Positions 15,126 through 21,339 of a DNA stretch of 34,979 bases are shown in pieces; positions within the stretch are counted from its first letter, which is position 1, and each line of letters starts with the position of its first letter. The DNA comes from Deltaproteobacteria bacterium RBG_13_61_14 (GTDB lineage Bacteria > RBG-13-61-14). The notes beneath the pieces were generated by a model. It did no database searches, had not been told where the DNA came from, and was given only the letters and a program-made list of their open reading frames with translations. The stretch lies in contig MGQK01000092.1 of the NCBI GenBank assembly GCA_001797815.1, positions 1 to 34,979 of the forward strand. The letters run 5' to 3'. The position numbers and the translations under genes were made by a program.

Positions 15126-15767
15126 TTAGCCCGGCACCATTATTGCTACCCTCAGTCCTCTCGCAAACCAAGGACTTCTTCTTGGCATATCAGGCTCTTG
15201 CAATTCTTTAAATTTACTATACCACTGCTTAAACTTCTCCATCGAAATACCATCAGGAATTGTAAGTTTATGATCTACATCAAAGACAAATTTAGTGATT
15301 TTGAAAGTAGGATTTATATGCGCCAATCCTGGCTCACATTCGATTGTTCGGGTTTTGAAGCCATTAAATGCCCTGTGAGTTGGCATATCATTGACTCTGA
15401 GAAACCAGGTATCTTGAAGAAGAGTCGGGATGTTCCTTCTAAGTTTACCGACTGTAGTATAGAATGGAAACACATAAAAAACACTATTCGGCTCCGATAG
15501 CGATAAATCAAATAAAGCCTCATGTTGATAACGCACAAGTTTAAAATAATAAGGCGATGAATCAGAGTTACCTCTTGGAGCTTTAAATTGGAATGCGAAA
15601 AGCCGTGCACCTGAGTCTAAGAGAGCTTCAAAATCAGGACCTTCGTCATGTTCCTCTTGTTGAGTTAAGCCTCTCAAATAGACTCTCCTATATCCCCATA
15701 CATCTCTTATTAACCAAAGCAACTCCGCACCTACATTCAGTTCCAGAGATTTTTCAGAAATTGGCAT
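15126..15767 (-). CDS. Small PD-(D/E/Q)xK-like nuclease candidate
   Basis: This is a 213-residue protein without a recognised family. Residues 43-62 contain PDF (D45), a beta hairpin and FQFK (Q60, K62). That is the spacing and pattern of the PD-(D/E/Q)xK nuclease core with a glutamine in the middle position, and the upstream Glu15 in the first helix could be the extra acidic residue. The start is three bases after the helicase stop, with AGGGAA about 11 bases upstream, so it is very likely coupled to the helicase. The gene is AT-rich. It could be the DNA-cleaving subunit of the cassette. The alternative is a non-catalytic partner, since the core is short and the rest is unassigned. Confidence 0.7.
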   Translation of the reverse strand: MPISEKSLELNVGAELLWLIRDVWGYRRVYLRGLTQQEEHDEGPDFEALLDSGARLFAFQFKAPRGNSDSSPYYFKLVRYQHEALFDLSLSEPNSVFYVFPFYTTVGKLRRNIPTLLQDTWFLRVNDMPTHRAFNGFKTRTIECEPGLAHINPTFKITKFVFDVDHKLTIPDGISMEKFKQWYSKFKELQEPDMPRRSPWFARGLRVAIMVPG

Positions 15768-15770
15768 ATG

Positions 15771-18700
15771 TTAGTTCCCTCTCACTGCCTCTGCTGGTAT
15801 CTCAAAGAACCTCGCCGCCACTATTTCCTTCTTGGCGTGGTCAAGCTTTTCCGCAGGGTTCTGGATGGTGATGAGTTCGGAGTTGTCGGTCAAGGGGTCC
15901 CAGACCACGGCCAGCCAGTAAGTATGGGCAAGTTGCTGGGCCTTGAACCATTCGTTCACGGTGAGGCGGATGGGCAGGCACTTGGAGCGGCCTTTGACCT
16001 CGATGCGGCGCACCTCGATCTCTCCAGTAGCAGAATCTATCACGCGGTGAGCGCGGATGTCAAAGCCGAGCTTGAGGTGGCCCACGCGCTGGATGCAATC
16101 CTGGGCGAAGCCCTCCTTGACCAGGGCGGCAATGACCTGATCCTCAGCGGCAAGCTCGCTCTTGCGCTGGAGGGCAATGTCGCCCTCTTCCGCCAAAGCC
16201 AGAAGCTGAGCATCAGCACCCGGAGGCAGGACGATGGCACTGGCCACGTGGCGGACCGGGCCGGTGCGGGCGATCTCCAGGCGGGAGAGGCCGGAGAGGC
16301 GCTCCTCTCTTGCCCTGGTCAGTTCTTCCACTTCTTTGTGGGCCTCGTCCGCGACCAGTTGATAGTTGGGGTTCCTGGCGGCCTCGGCGGACCATTTCAT
16401 AGCCTGGACCTGAGCGCGGTCGGTGCGGACGCGGAAGGACTTTTCCAGGTAGTCCCGGACAATGGTCGTGTGTTTCTTTCGCTCTTCCTGGCAGAGGGAT
16501 CGGCGCTCAAGCTGGTAAGTGCTTTTTAGAAAATCACAGGCGGGTTGGGCATCCGCCGGGTCTATCTGAGAGGGCGGATTGGGATAAGGAGGGAGGTTGA
16601 GGATATGGTCAGCGGGGACTTGTTCAAAAACCGCAGGCGTGACGCCTGTCCTCCCTCCTTCCCCCGCTTCTTCTCTGACTGCCACCAATTCTCGATAGAG
16701 GTCGGTATCGTTGCCATTGGACTTTTTGCCCTTGATGGCGATTTCAAAAAAGTGGAGGCGATAGGGAGATTCGGCAAGGGGGTCGAGGTAGAGGGCCATG
16801 CCGCCGTTCAAGGGTTCGAGGTTCGAGTTGAGTTTCTCGTCCACGGCGGCGTAAAGGGCATGGCCGGGGCCGAGGAGGACGGCGTCCAGGTGTTGGTCCT
16901 GTTCCAGGTGATGCTTGTGGAAGGTGATCTTCCGATAGGATGGCTCAGCTTTGCCAAGTTTGCCCACGGCTGCCAGCCGTTCGGAGCGGAGGTCGGCCAG
17001 GACGTGCTCGATGCGGTAGAGGCCGTCGGCGCGCGTTTCGACGCGGAGGCCGACCTCTTTGGCGGCGGCCAGGAACTGCTCTTCCACGTAGCGGGGCATG
17101 AGGCGCTTTTCCTCGATTTCGAGGTTGCGGTGCTGGAAGGCGGAGAAGTCCACGTGGCTGCGGGCGAGCGCGAGGCCGGTGGCTTCCTCATATTCCTTGA
17201 GCTTCTTGGGATCAATCTTTTCGATCTGGTCCTCATACTCTTCCAGGCGGCGCGGGTCGTAGGCGGCCTCACGGAGCATTTCCGGGAGGTTGATGTCATT
17301 GAGGGCCAGGATCTCGCCGATAACATCAAAGACGCGACCGGCAAGGGCCTCGCGCATGGCGTCCATCTTTTCGAGGAGGCGGCTCAGGATGCGGCCCTCG
17401 ATCACCGGGTCGCCGCTATCGGAAGAGACTGCGACAAAGTTGAAGACGTAAACATCGCGCTCCTGGCCGATGCGGTGGATGCGGCCCATGCGCTGTTCGA
17501 GGCGGGTCGGGTTCCAGGGCAGGTCGTAGTTGACCATGAGGTGGCAGAACTGGAGGTTGATGCCCTCGCCGGCGGCCTCGGTGGCAACGCAGACCTGGGA
17601 TTGGGTGCGGAAGTCGTCCTGGGCCTTTTTACGCTGGTGAGGGTTCATGCCGCCGTGGATTTCGCAAGTGGAATAACCCCATCGCTGGATGTGGTCGCGG
17701 AGGTAGTTCATGGTGTCGCGGTGCTCGGTGAAGACGAGGAGCTTGCCGCGCCCGTCTTTGAGCTCGGCGAACTCGGCCCGGGCCAGGCATTCTTTGAGGG
17801 CGGAGAGCTTAGAGTCGTTGGCCTGCTCGCGGACGCGGCCAGCCTGGGCGGTGAGGTCTTTGATGACGGCGATTTCAGTGCGGAGCTGGTCCAACTCCTC
17901 GGCGGCGGTGAACTCATCAATGAGCTGGTCAGTGGCCGTCTCGTCGAGGTCGTCGTCCTCCTGCTCGCTGTCCGGGAGGTTGCCCTGGAGCTGTCCCAGG
18001 CGTTTGGCCCTTGCCGCCAGAGGCAAAGATGCCAGCTCATCCAGCAGATCCTGCTGTTTCTGGAGCCGGCGCTTGAGGGACTCGTGGATGGCGCAGGTGG
18101 AACTGGCGAGCCGGCGCTGGATTACGGTGCGGGCCAGGGCCGCAGAAGCGCGGCGCTTGCCCACCTGCTGGGGGATAAACTCATTGATGTAGTTGGTTAC
18201 GGCTTTGTAAAGGGCGAACTCATCGCCGTTCAGGGTGAAGGACACGGTCAAAGCGTGCCGATCCGGGAAGAGACGGCGGCCATCGGTGTCTTTGAGGTCT
18301 TCCTTGAGGCGACGGAGCGCCCAGAGGCAATCTTGACCGAGCTTGAAGATGGCTTTGCGGACTTCTTTGGCCTGTTTGCCGAGGCGGTGCGGCTCGGGGA
18401 AGAGGTCCGGGTCGAGGAGCCGGAGGAAGTGGGAGAACCTTTCGTCATCACCGTGATGCGGGGTGGCGGTGAGGAGGAGGACGTGGTCGGCCTTGGGAGT
18501 GAGCCGCCAGGCGAGGTCGTAGCGCTTGGTGGTGGCAACTTTCAGGTCGCGGCCCCGACCGCCGGACTTGGTGTAGGCGGAACACTTGTGGGCCTCGTCA
18601 ATAATGATAAAGTCCCAGCGTTGTTGCCAAACGCGCTCGCGGACATCGTCCTGCTTGGCGTAGTCAATCGAGGCGATCACCTGGGAGCATCGTTGCCATT

Positions 18701-19286
18701 GGTCGGTGAGCTGTTGCTGGTCCACAGCGGCATTGATAATGTCAAAGGACTCGTTGAACCACTGGAGCATTTCGTCTTGCCACTGGATGGTGAGAGGGGC
18801 CGGACAGAGGATGAGGATGCGCTCGATAGCCTCGCGGAGTTTCATCTCCTTGATGAGGAGGCCAGCCATGATGGTCTTGCCCGCACCAGGGTCGTCGGCC
18901 AGGAGGAAACGGAGGCGGGGCTGGGGGAGCATCTTCTGATAGACGGCTTCAATCTGGTGGGGCAGGGTGCGGATGCCGGAGAGGCTGACGGCGAACTGCT
19001 GGTCGTGGGCATAGGCCAGGCGGATGTGGGTGGACTCGATGAGGAGGCGGAGTTTTTCGGCGTCAACCGGCTTGATGACAGGGGATGGCGCGGCGGCTTC
19101 ACCCGCGAGAGTCTTGGCCTCTTCGACGGAGATTACGACCTCATCTAGGGAACCATCGGAAAGGCGGACGCGGCATTCGTAGCCGTTGCCCAGGGTGCGC
19201 ACCTCTTCCAGGGTCACGGGGAAATCAAAGTGGCCGGGCAATGAGATGCGCTGGCCGAGAGGGAATGTGAACTCCGGAGATGCCAT
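15771..19286 (-). CDS. SNF2-family helicase with DUF3883-like C-terminal domain
   Basis: This 1171-residue superfamily-2 DNA translocase is a likely component of a restriction/defence complex. Motif I is LADDPGAGKT near residue 130, the DEAH box is FIIIDEAHKC near 228, and motif III is LLTATPHHGD near 280. The C-terminal RecA lobe has LLVFTEHRDTMNYL and the SNF2 motifs V/VI (GEGINLQFCH, then RLEQRMGRIHRIGQ). The final 90 residues, IEVKGRSKCLPIRLTVNEW then YWLAVVWDP, match the DUF3883 pattern (a nuclease-like fold with an ExK core: E, K of IEVKG). The ATG at 19286 is chosen because AGAGGT lies eight bases upstream; an ATG 32 codons further up lacks support. It is the first gene of the cassette. 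Similar helicases occur in DISARM-type systems, but the DrmA/B/C partners are absent here. Confidence 0.9.
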   Translation of the reverse strand: MASPEFTFPLGQRISLPGHFDFPVTLEEVRTLGNGYECRVRLSDGSLDEVVISVEEAKTLAGEAAAPSPVIKPVDAEKLRLLIESTHIRLAYAHDQQFAVSLSGIRTLPHQIEAVYQKMLPQPRLRFLLADDPGAGKTIMAGLLIKEMKLREAIERILILCPAPLTIQWQDEMLQWFNESFDIINAAVDQQQLTDQWQRCSQVIASIDYAKQDDVRERVWQQRWDFIIIDEAHKCSAYTKSGGRGRDLKVATTKRYDLAWRLTPKADHVLLLTATPHHGDDERFSHFLRLLDPDLFPEPHRLGKQAKEVRKAIFKLGQDCLWALRRLKEDLKDTDGRRLFPDRHALTVSFTLNGDEFALYKAVTNYINEFIPQQVGKRRASAALARTVIQRRLASSTCAIHESLKRRLQKQQDLLDELASLPLAARAKRLGQLQGNLPDSEQEDDDLDETATDQLIDEFTAAEELDQLRTEIAVIKDLTAQAGRVREQANDSKLSALKECLARAEFAELKDGRGKLLVFTEHRDTMNYLRDHIQRWGYSTCEIHGGMNPHQRKKAQDDFRTQSQVCVATEAAGEGINLQFCHLMVNYDLPWNPTRLEQRMGRIHRIGQERDVYVFNFVAVSSDSGDPVIEGRILSRLLEKMDAMREALAGRVFDVIGEILALNDINLPEMLREAAYDPRRLEEYEDQIEKIDPKKLKEYEEATGLALARSHVDFSAFQHRNLEIEEKRLMPRYVEEQFLAAAKEVGLRVETRADGLYRIEHVLADLRSERLAAVGKLGKAEPSYRKITFHKHHLEQDQHLDAVLLGPGHALYAAVDEKLNSNLEPLNGGMALYLDPLAESPYRLHFFEIAIKGKKSNGNDTDLYRELVAVREEAGEGGRTGVTPAVFEQVPADHILNLPPYPNPPSQIDPADAQPACDFLKSTYQLERRSLCQEERKKHTTIVRDYLEKSFRVRTDRAQVQAMKWSAEAARNPNYQLVADEAHKEVEELTRAREERLSGLSRLEIARTGPVRHVASAIVLPPGADAQLLALAEEGDIALQRKSELAAEDQVIAALVKEGFAQDCIQRVGHLKLGFDIRAHRVIDSATGEIEVRRIEVKGRSKCLPIRLTVNEWFKAQQLAHTYWLAVVWDPLTDNSELITIQNPAEKLDHAKKEIVAARFFEIPAEAVRGN
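16634..16648. repeat. Palindrome CAGGCGT-G-ACGCCTG inside the helicase gene
   Basis: A perfect 7-base inverted repeat with a one-base centre encodes GVTPAV in frame in the C-terminal part of the helicase. It has the look of the palindromes in the methyltransferase gene and suggests that the same type of element also entered this gene. Confidence 0.5.
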
Positions 19287-19460
19287 TGGCTTTAACCTCT
19301 GCCGGATTCGACTCCTTGCCCTTTTTCCGCCTCCGTTAGTGCCTGCTAAGGCCCCCTGGACGCATGCGCACCCGGAATCCAACTTCAGGCAGGGCAGCAG
19401 GGAATCTTCTGTATTCCTTACAAGTCCGCCTTTCTATTCCGCTTGATTTTGAATGGCTAA

Positions 19461-19489
19461 GGTATATCTAAGTTTGAGGAGTTCGTCAA
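19461..19489 (-). promoter_or_regulatory. Predicted sigma-70 promoter of the defence cassette
   Basis: On the minus strand TTGACG (19489-19484) is separated by exactly 17 bases from TATACC (19466-19461), giving 5/6 and 4/6 matches to the consensus. Transcription would begin near 19453, leaving a leader of about 165 bases before the helicase ATG at 19286. No other promoter of this quality was seen between the genes of the cassette. The rest of 19287-19726 shows no gene, repeat or RNA that I recognise. Confidence 0.6.
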
Positions 19490-19726
19490 GTGAGGGAGGC
19501 GGGATAAAGTCAACGGTTAACGATGGTGGGATCGCAAGAACCTGAAGTTAGTTACTACGGTTCCAATTTTAGCCCAAGAAGTTGGCTCGGGATTACTTTA
19601 CTTTCATGGCCCTAAGAAGGTTACTGGGGGAGTCAACAAAGGGGGGACCCTTTAATACTGCCCCTAAACTTCCCCTCTGTTCGGCCCACGTTGCGCCATA
19701 GGTGGCTTTTCAAAAATGGTTCGGGG

Positions 19727-19850
19727 TCAGCAGCTGGCTTTGACCATCGCCAAGATTCCGGCCCGAACCGCTTTGGGGAGCTTTGGCCAAGCGTCCACCA
19801 CGGCCTGAAGGTCAGGTGGCAATCGGTTCTTTGGTTTTCGATAGTCCACC
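19727..19850 (-). pseudogene. Remnant resembling the C-terminal tail of a site-specific recombinase
   Basis: On the minus strand, ending at a TGA at 19727-19729, one frame reads NRLPPDLQAVVDAWPKLPKA and continues VRAGILAMVKAS. The pattern (PDL, then AWPxLPxAVRAGIxxMVKA) resembles the short C-terminal extension found on many tyrosine recombinases of integrated elements (from memory, not searched). No catalytic part precedes it in any frame, so it is a broken fragment. A second, similar copy lies at about 20035-20120. Confidence 0.5.
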
Positions 19851-20019
19851 GTTCTCCATGTTTTACCTCATACGGTCTAGCATCGGCCAGGATACTCAAA
19901 AGAATAACCCCCAGGCCGCCCCAGGCCGCCGTAGGCTTGCGAAATCGGCCTGGCCTTAGTCAACCCTTCCCCAGTCGCTTCCGTGCCTTTACAGGCCGAA
20001 ACTTGCGCGTGGCCCCCGC

Positions 20020-20364
20020 TCATTTGACCTTCCTTGCGGCCTTCACCATCCGCACGATCCCGTCCCGGACCGCAACCGGAAGCTCAGGCCAGGCCAACCC
20101 CCAGGCTTCGCGCTGGACGTGCTCCGGGGCGGACGCCAGTTGGGCCAGGTCGGGGTCAAGATTCTGTTGCACGCTGGTAGCACATTTTTCGTGCAAAAGA
20201 GTGTGTTTTTTATGTTCGGGGAGTGTTGCACTTTTGCACAAGCAGGCTTTGGCCGGGTCGGGGCAGGGGCTTGATTTATCGCGGTTTTGCGGGGTTTCTG
20301 TATCGGAGTTGCTATGCTTTTGTGAATCGGCCCGGACGGGTTCGAATCCAGTATCGCCCTCCAT
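20020..20364 (-). pseudogene. Chimeric ORF: antisense of a tRNA end joined to a recombinase-tail-like remnant
   Basis: The open frame encodes 114 residues, but its first 13 (MEGDTGFEPVRAD) are the antisense translation of a tRNA 3' end, a well-known false gene start. The last 45 (with DPDLAQL and AWPELPVAVRDGIVRMVKAA) repeat the pattern of the fragment at 19727. The middle (LLHEKCATSVQQN) also looks like linker text of such tails. I read this as the remains of an integrase 3' end running up to the attachment site, not as a functional gene. Confidence 0.5.
20327..20363 (+). repeat. tRNA 3'-end fragment, probable attachment site (attR)
   Basis: GGGTTCGAATCC (20338-20349) is a T-arm. It is followed by a 3' acceptor strand ATCGCCC, a U discriminator and CCA (20361-20363). 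The matching 5' strand GGGCGAT and any D-arm are missing upstream, so this is only the last 37 or so bases of a tRNA. A displaced tRNA 3' end is the classic right border of an element integrated in a tRNA gene; the intact copy would lie further left, outside the window. The U73 discriminator would suit tRNA-Cys or tRNA-Gly. Confidence 0.65.
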
Positions 20365-20470
20365 TTTTCTTTCTCCTGGTCCTGATTCCTTCCGGGCTCG
20401 TTTACGGGCGGGAGCCGCCCGGCCCTCCTGCTCGGAAAAAAGCCCGTCGGAGGGAAAAAATCGGCCCGAA

Positions 20471-20527
20471 AAAAATTTTCATTTTGTGCATTTTTTTCTT
20501 TACAAATTTTTTGAAGTGTGCCACAAT
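20471..20527 (+). promoter_or_regulatory. Strong predicted promoter with UP-element-like A/T tracts
   Basis: TTTACA (20499-20504) is followed after 17 bases by CACAAT (20522-20527), a 5/6 plus 4/6 sigma-70 match. Runs of A and T at 20471-20498 directly upstream resemble an UP element, as found at highly expressed RNA genes. The first structured segment begins near 20534. The region from 20364 to 20470 holds only a GC-rich hairpin (CGGGCGG GAG CCGCCCG at 20405-20421) and no gene. Confidence 0.6.
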
Positions 20528-20533
20528 AGCTCT

Positions 20534-20683
20534 CGGTTCCATAGGGTGGTGGTAAGCGACACAGGTTGTGGAGCTGATGGAACTAAAAAGTTTTAGATCG
20601 AAACGCTTGGTCTCGCAGCCAGAGAAACTCCCGACGAAAACCTACGAAGGATTTTCGAGCAGGAGAAGTTTCTCTGGCTTTTT
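20534..20683 (+). ncRNA. Unidentified structured small RNA of about 150 nt
   Basis: The transcript predicted from the upstream promoter begins with a 7-base stem, GTTCCAT (20536-20542) with ATGGAAC (20577-20583). A small CTAAAA/TTTTAG hairpin follows (20583-20596), and it ends in a long stem that works as a terminator. No convincing ORF uses this segment. I could not match it to 6S, SRP, tmRNA, 5S or a riboswitch class I know. It may be a free-standing sRNA or a leader of the tiny Lys-rich gene downstream. Confidence 0.5.
20619..20683 (+). terminator. Rho-independent terminator of the small RNA
   Basis: CCAGAGAAACT (20619-20629) pairs perfectly over 11 bases with AGTTTCTCTGG (20667-20677), followed by CTTTTTC. 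The long loop holds a second stem (GAAAA at 20636-20640 with TTTTC at 20652-20656), so the structure branches. Confidence 0.65.
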
Positions 20684-20767
20684 CATTTCTGCGGCAGACT
20701 CCGGCCGCCGCCGGAGATTTACTTTCACGCCCGAACGGGCAATCCCATTCCAAGAAAGGAGAAGCTG

Positions 20768-20827
20768 ATGGCGAAGAAAGCCAAAAAGAAACCGGCCAAA
20801 AAAGCTGCCAAAAAGAAAAAGAGATAA
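20768..20827 (+). CDS. 19-residue Lys/Ala-rich basic peptide
   Basis: The ORF encodes MAKKAKKKPAKKAAKKKKR, twelve of whose nineteen residues are lysine. The AAGGAG ribosome site lies seven bases before the ATG, and a stop and two hairpins follow. The composition is that of the C-terminal tails of histone H1-like and other bacterial nucleic-acid-binding proteins, here without any globular domain. It probably binds DNA or RNA, or serves ribosome/RNA packing (inference). It could instead be a leader peptide. The ideal ribosome site, isolated position and downstream terminator argue that it is translated. It lies about 85 bases after the small-RNA terminator. Confidence 0.6.
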   Translation: MAKKAKKKPAKKAAKKKKR

Positions 20828-20835
20828 CTAACTGA

Positions 20836-20892
20836 GGGAGAGGGGAGTTGGATCCCTCACCATTAATCCAACTTCGTTAACATTCCTCTCCC
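20836..20892 (+). other. Two-part stem-loop in the 3' region of the tiny gene
   Basis: GGGAGAGG (20836-20843) pairs with CCTCTCCC (20885-20892), and the inner AGTTGGAT pairs with ATCCAACT. The two nested perfect stems are separated by an asymmetric bulge. It lies between the stop codon and the terminator, so it may stabilise the transcript or be a separate RNA product. Confidence 0.5.
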
Positions 20893-20923
20893 GGCGGCGG
20901 ATACGCAGTCTGTCCCTTATACT

Positions 20924-20961
20924 GACGGGCACGGCCCCCGACGTGCCCGTCATTATTTTTT
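20924..20961 (+). terminator. Rho-independent terminator downstream of the Lys-rich peptide gene
   Basis: GACGGGCACG (20924-20933) and CGTGCCCGTC (20942-20951) form a perfect 10-base stem with an 8-base loop, followed by ATTATTTTTT. This is the best terminator in the window and ends the plus-strand transcript. Confidence 0.85.
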
Positions 20962-20969
20962 CCGGAGTT

Positions 20970-21075
20970 AAACGCAGAGACCACAGAGATCACGGAGAAA
21001 AAGCCTGAAGTTCAAAGTCTAAAAACCTGAAGCATCCTCTTTCTCCTCTCTGTGTTCTCTGTGCGCTCTGCGTTT
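20970..21075. repeat. Dispersed inverted-repeat element of the CGCAGAG/CTCTGCG type
   Basis: The left arm (20970-21002, starting AAACGCAGAGACCACAGAGA) and the right arm (about 21037-21075, ending TGTGCGCTCTGCGTTTT) are imperfect inverted repeats around a short centre of about 35 bases. It is built from reiterated CACAGAGA-like units. This kind of non-coding palindromic repeat recurs in the genomes of several environmental phyla; a related element is at 33510-33600, and pieces are in the methyltransferase gene. Confidence 0.65.
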
Positions 21076-21087
21076 TATTCTGGCCTG

Positions 21088-21126
21088 AAAAAAGCAAACC
21101 CCGGAAGGCTTGGCGGCCTTCCGGGG
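21088..21126 (-). terminator. Rho-independent terminator on the minus strand
   Basis: CCCCGGAAGGC (21099-21109) and GCCTTCCGGGG (21116-21126) form a perfect 11-base stem with a six-base loop. Read on the minus strand it is followed by TTTGCTTTTTT. It terminates whatever is transcribed leftward, that is, the isomerase-like gene and/or the pseudoknot RNA next to it. Confidence 0.85.
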
Positions 21127-21220
21127 CCGGTGAACTGTGGGGATTGACCCAGGTTCGACACCCGCGAACCTGGCAACGCAAGGAAGGTGTCTCCCCTAAG
21201 TCTCAGCCACCTCGCTGATC
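21088..21220 (-). ncRNA. Pseudoknot-capable structured RNA of unknown class
   Basis: Read on the minus strand, GGGGA and TCCCC (21196-21192, 21143-21139) enclose four segments in the order GACACC, CCAGGTTC, GGTGTC, GAACCTGG. Segment 1 pairs with 3 (6 bases) and 2 with 4 (8 bases), a perfect H-type pseudoknot with zero bases between the last two. A CAGC/GCTG hairpin precedes it (21217-21204), and a terminator follows. It lies in the 3' region of the isomerase-like gene. The fit to any known riboswitch, tmRNA or ribozyme is poor. The orientation is inferred from the terminator. Confidence 0.5.
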
Positions 21221-21339
21221 CATAAATTTATTTCCAATTGGACCACCTCCTTTCCCAGCGTAACCCCAGTATCCCGCATCACCAGGCCCTTGTCAAGAAA
21301 AAAAATACGAGTGAAGCTGCGCGGCCCGGCAGCTATCGC

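Noticed and set aside
16545-19148. Long plus-strand ORF of 867 codons antisense to the helicase
   Set aside because: It is the mirror of a GC-rich coding gene; the amino acid text is repetitive GEE/VEG-rich without domains, and the helicase on the other strand has all its motifs.
20281-20363. Complete tRNA gene ending at 20363
   Set aside because: Only T-arm and acceptor 3' strand are present; no D-arm, anticodon arm or matching 5' acceptor strand.
20588-20600. GTTTTAGA word resembling a CRISPR repeat/tracrRNA
   Set aside because: No array, no cas genes, and a word this short is expected by chance.
20571-20605. Hammerhead-like text CTGATG ... GAAAC in the small RNA
   Set aside because: The core reads CTGATGG instead of CTGATGA, the stem between does not meet the GAAA correctly, and no stem III or cleavage triplet fits.
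21139-21196. tmRNA 5'-end-like text GGGGATTGACCCAGGTTCGACA on the plus strand (first 20 bases considered)
   Set aside because: No tag-coding frame, no tRNA-like 3' half ending in CCA that pairs with it, and the minus-strand terminator supports the other orientation.
21139-21217. TPP-riboswitch-like GGCTGAGA and GAACCTG words on the minus strand
   Set aside because: The second TPP half (TAATGCC-like element) is missing, the spacing is wrong, and the element lies after, not before, a gene.
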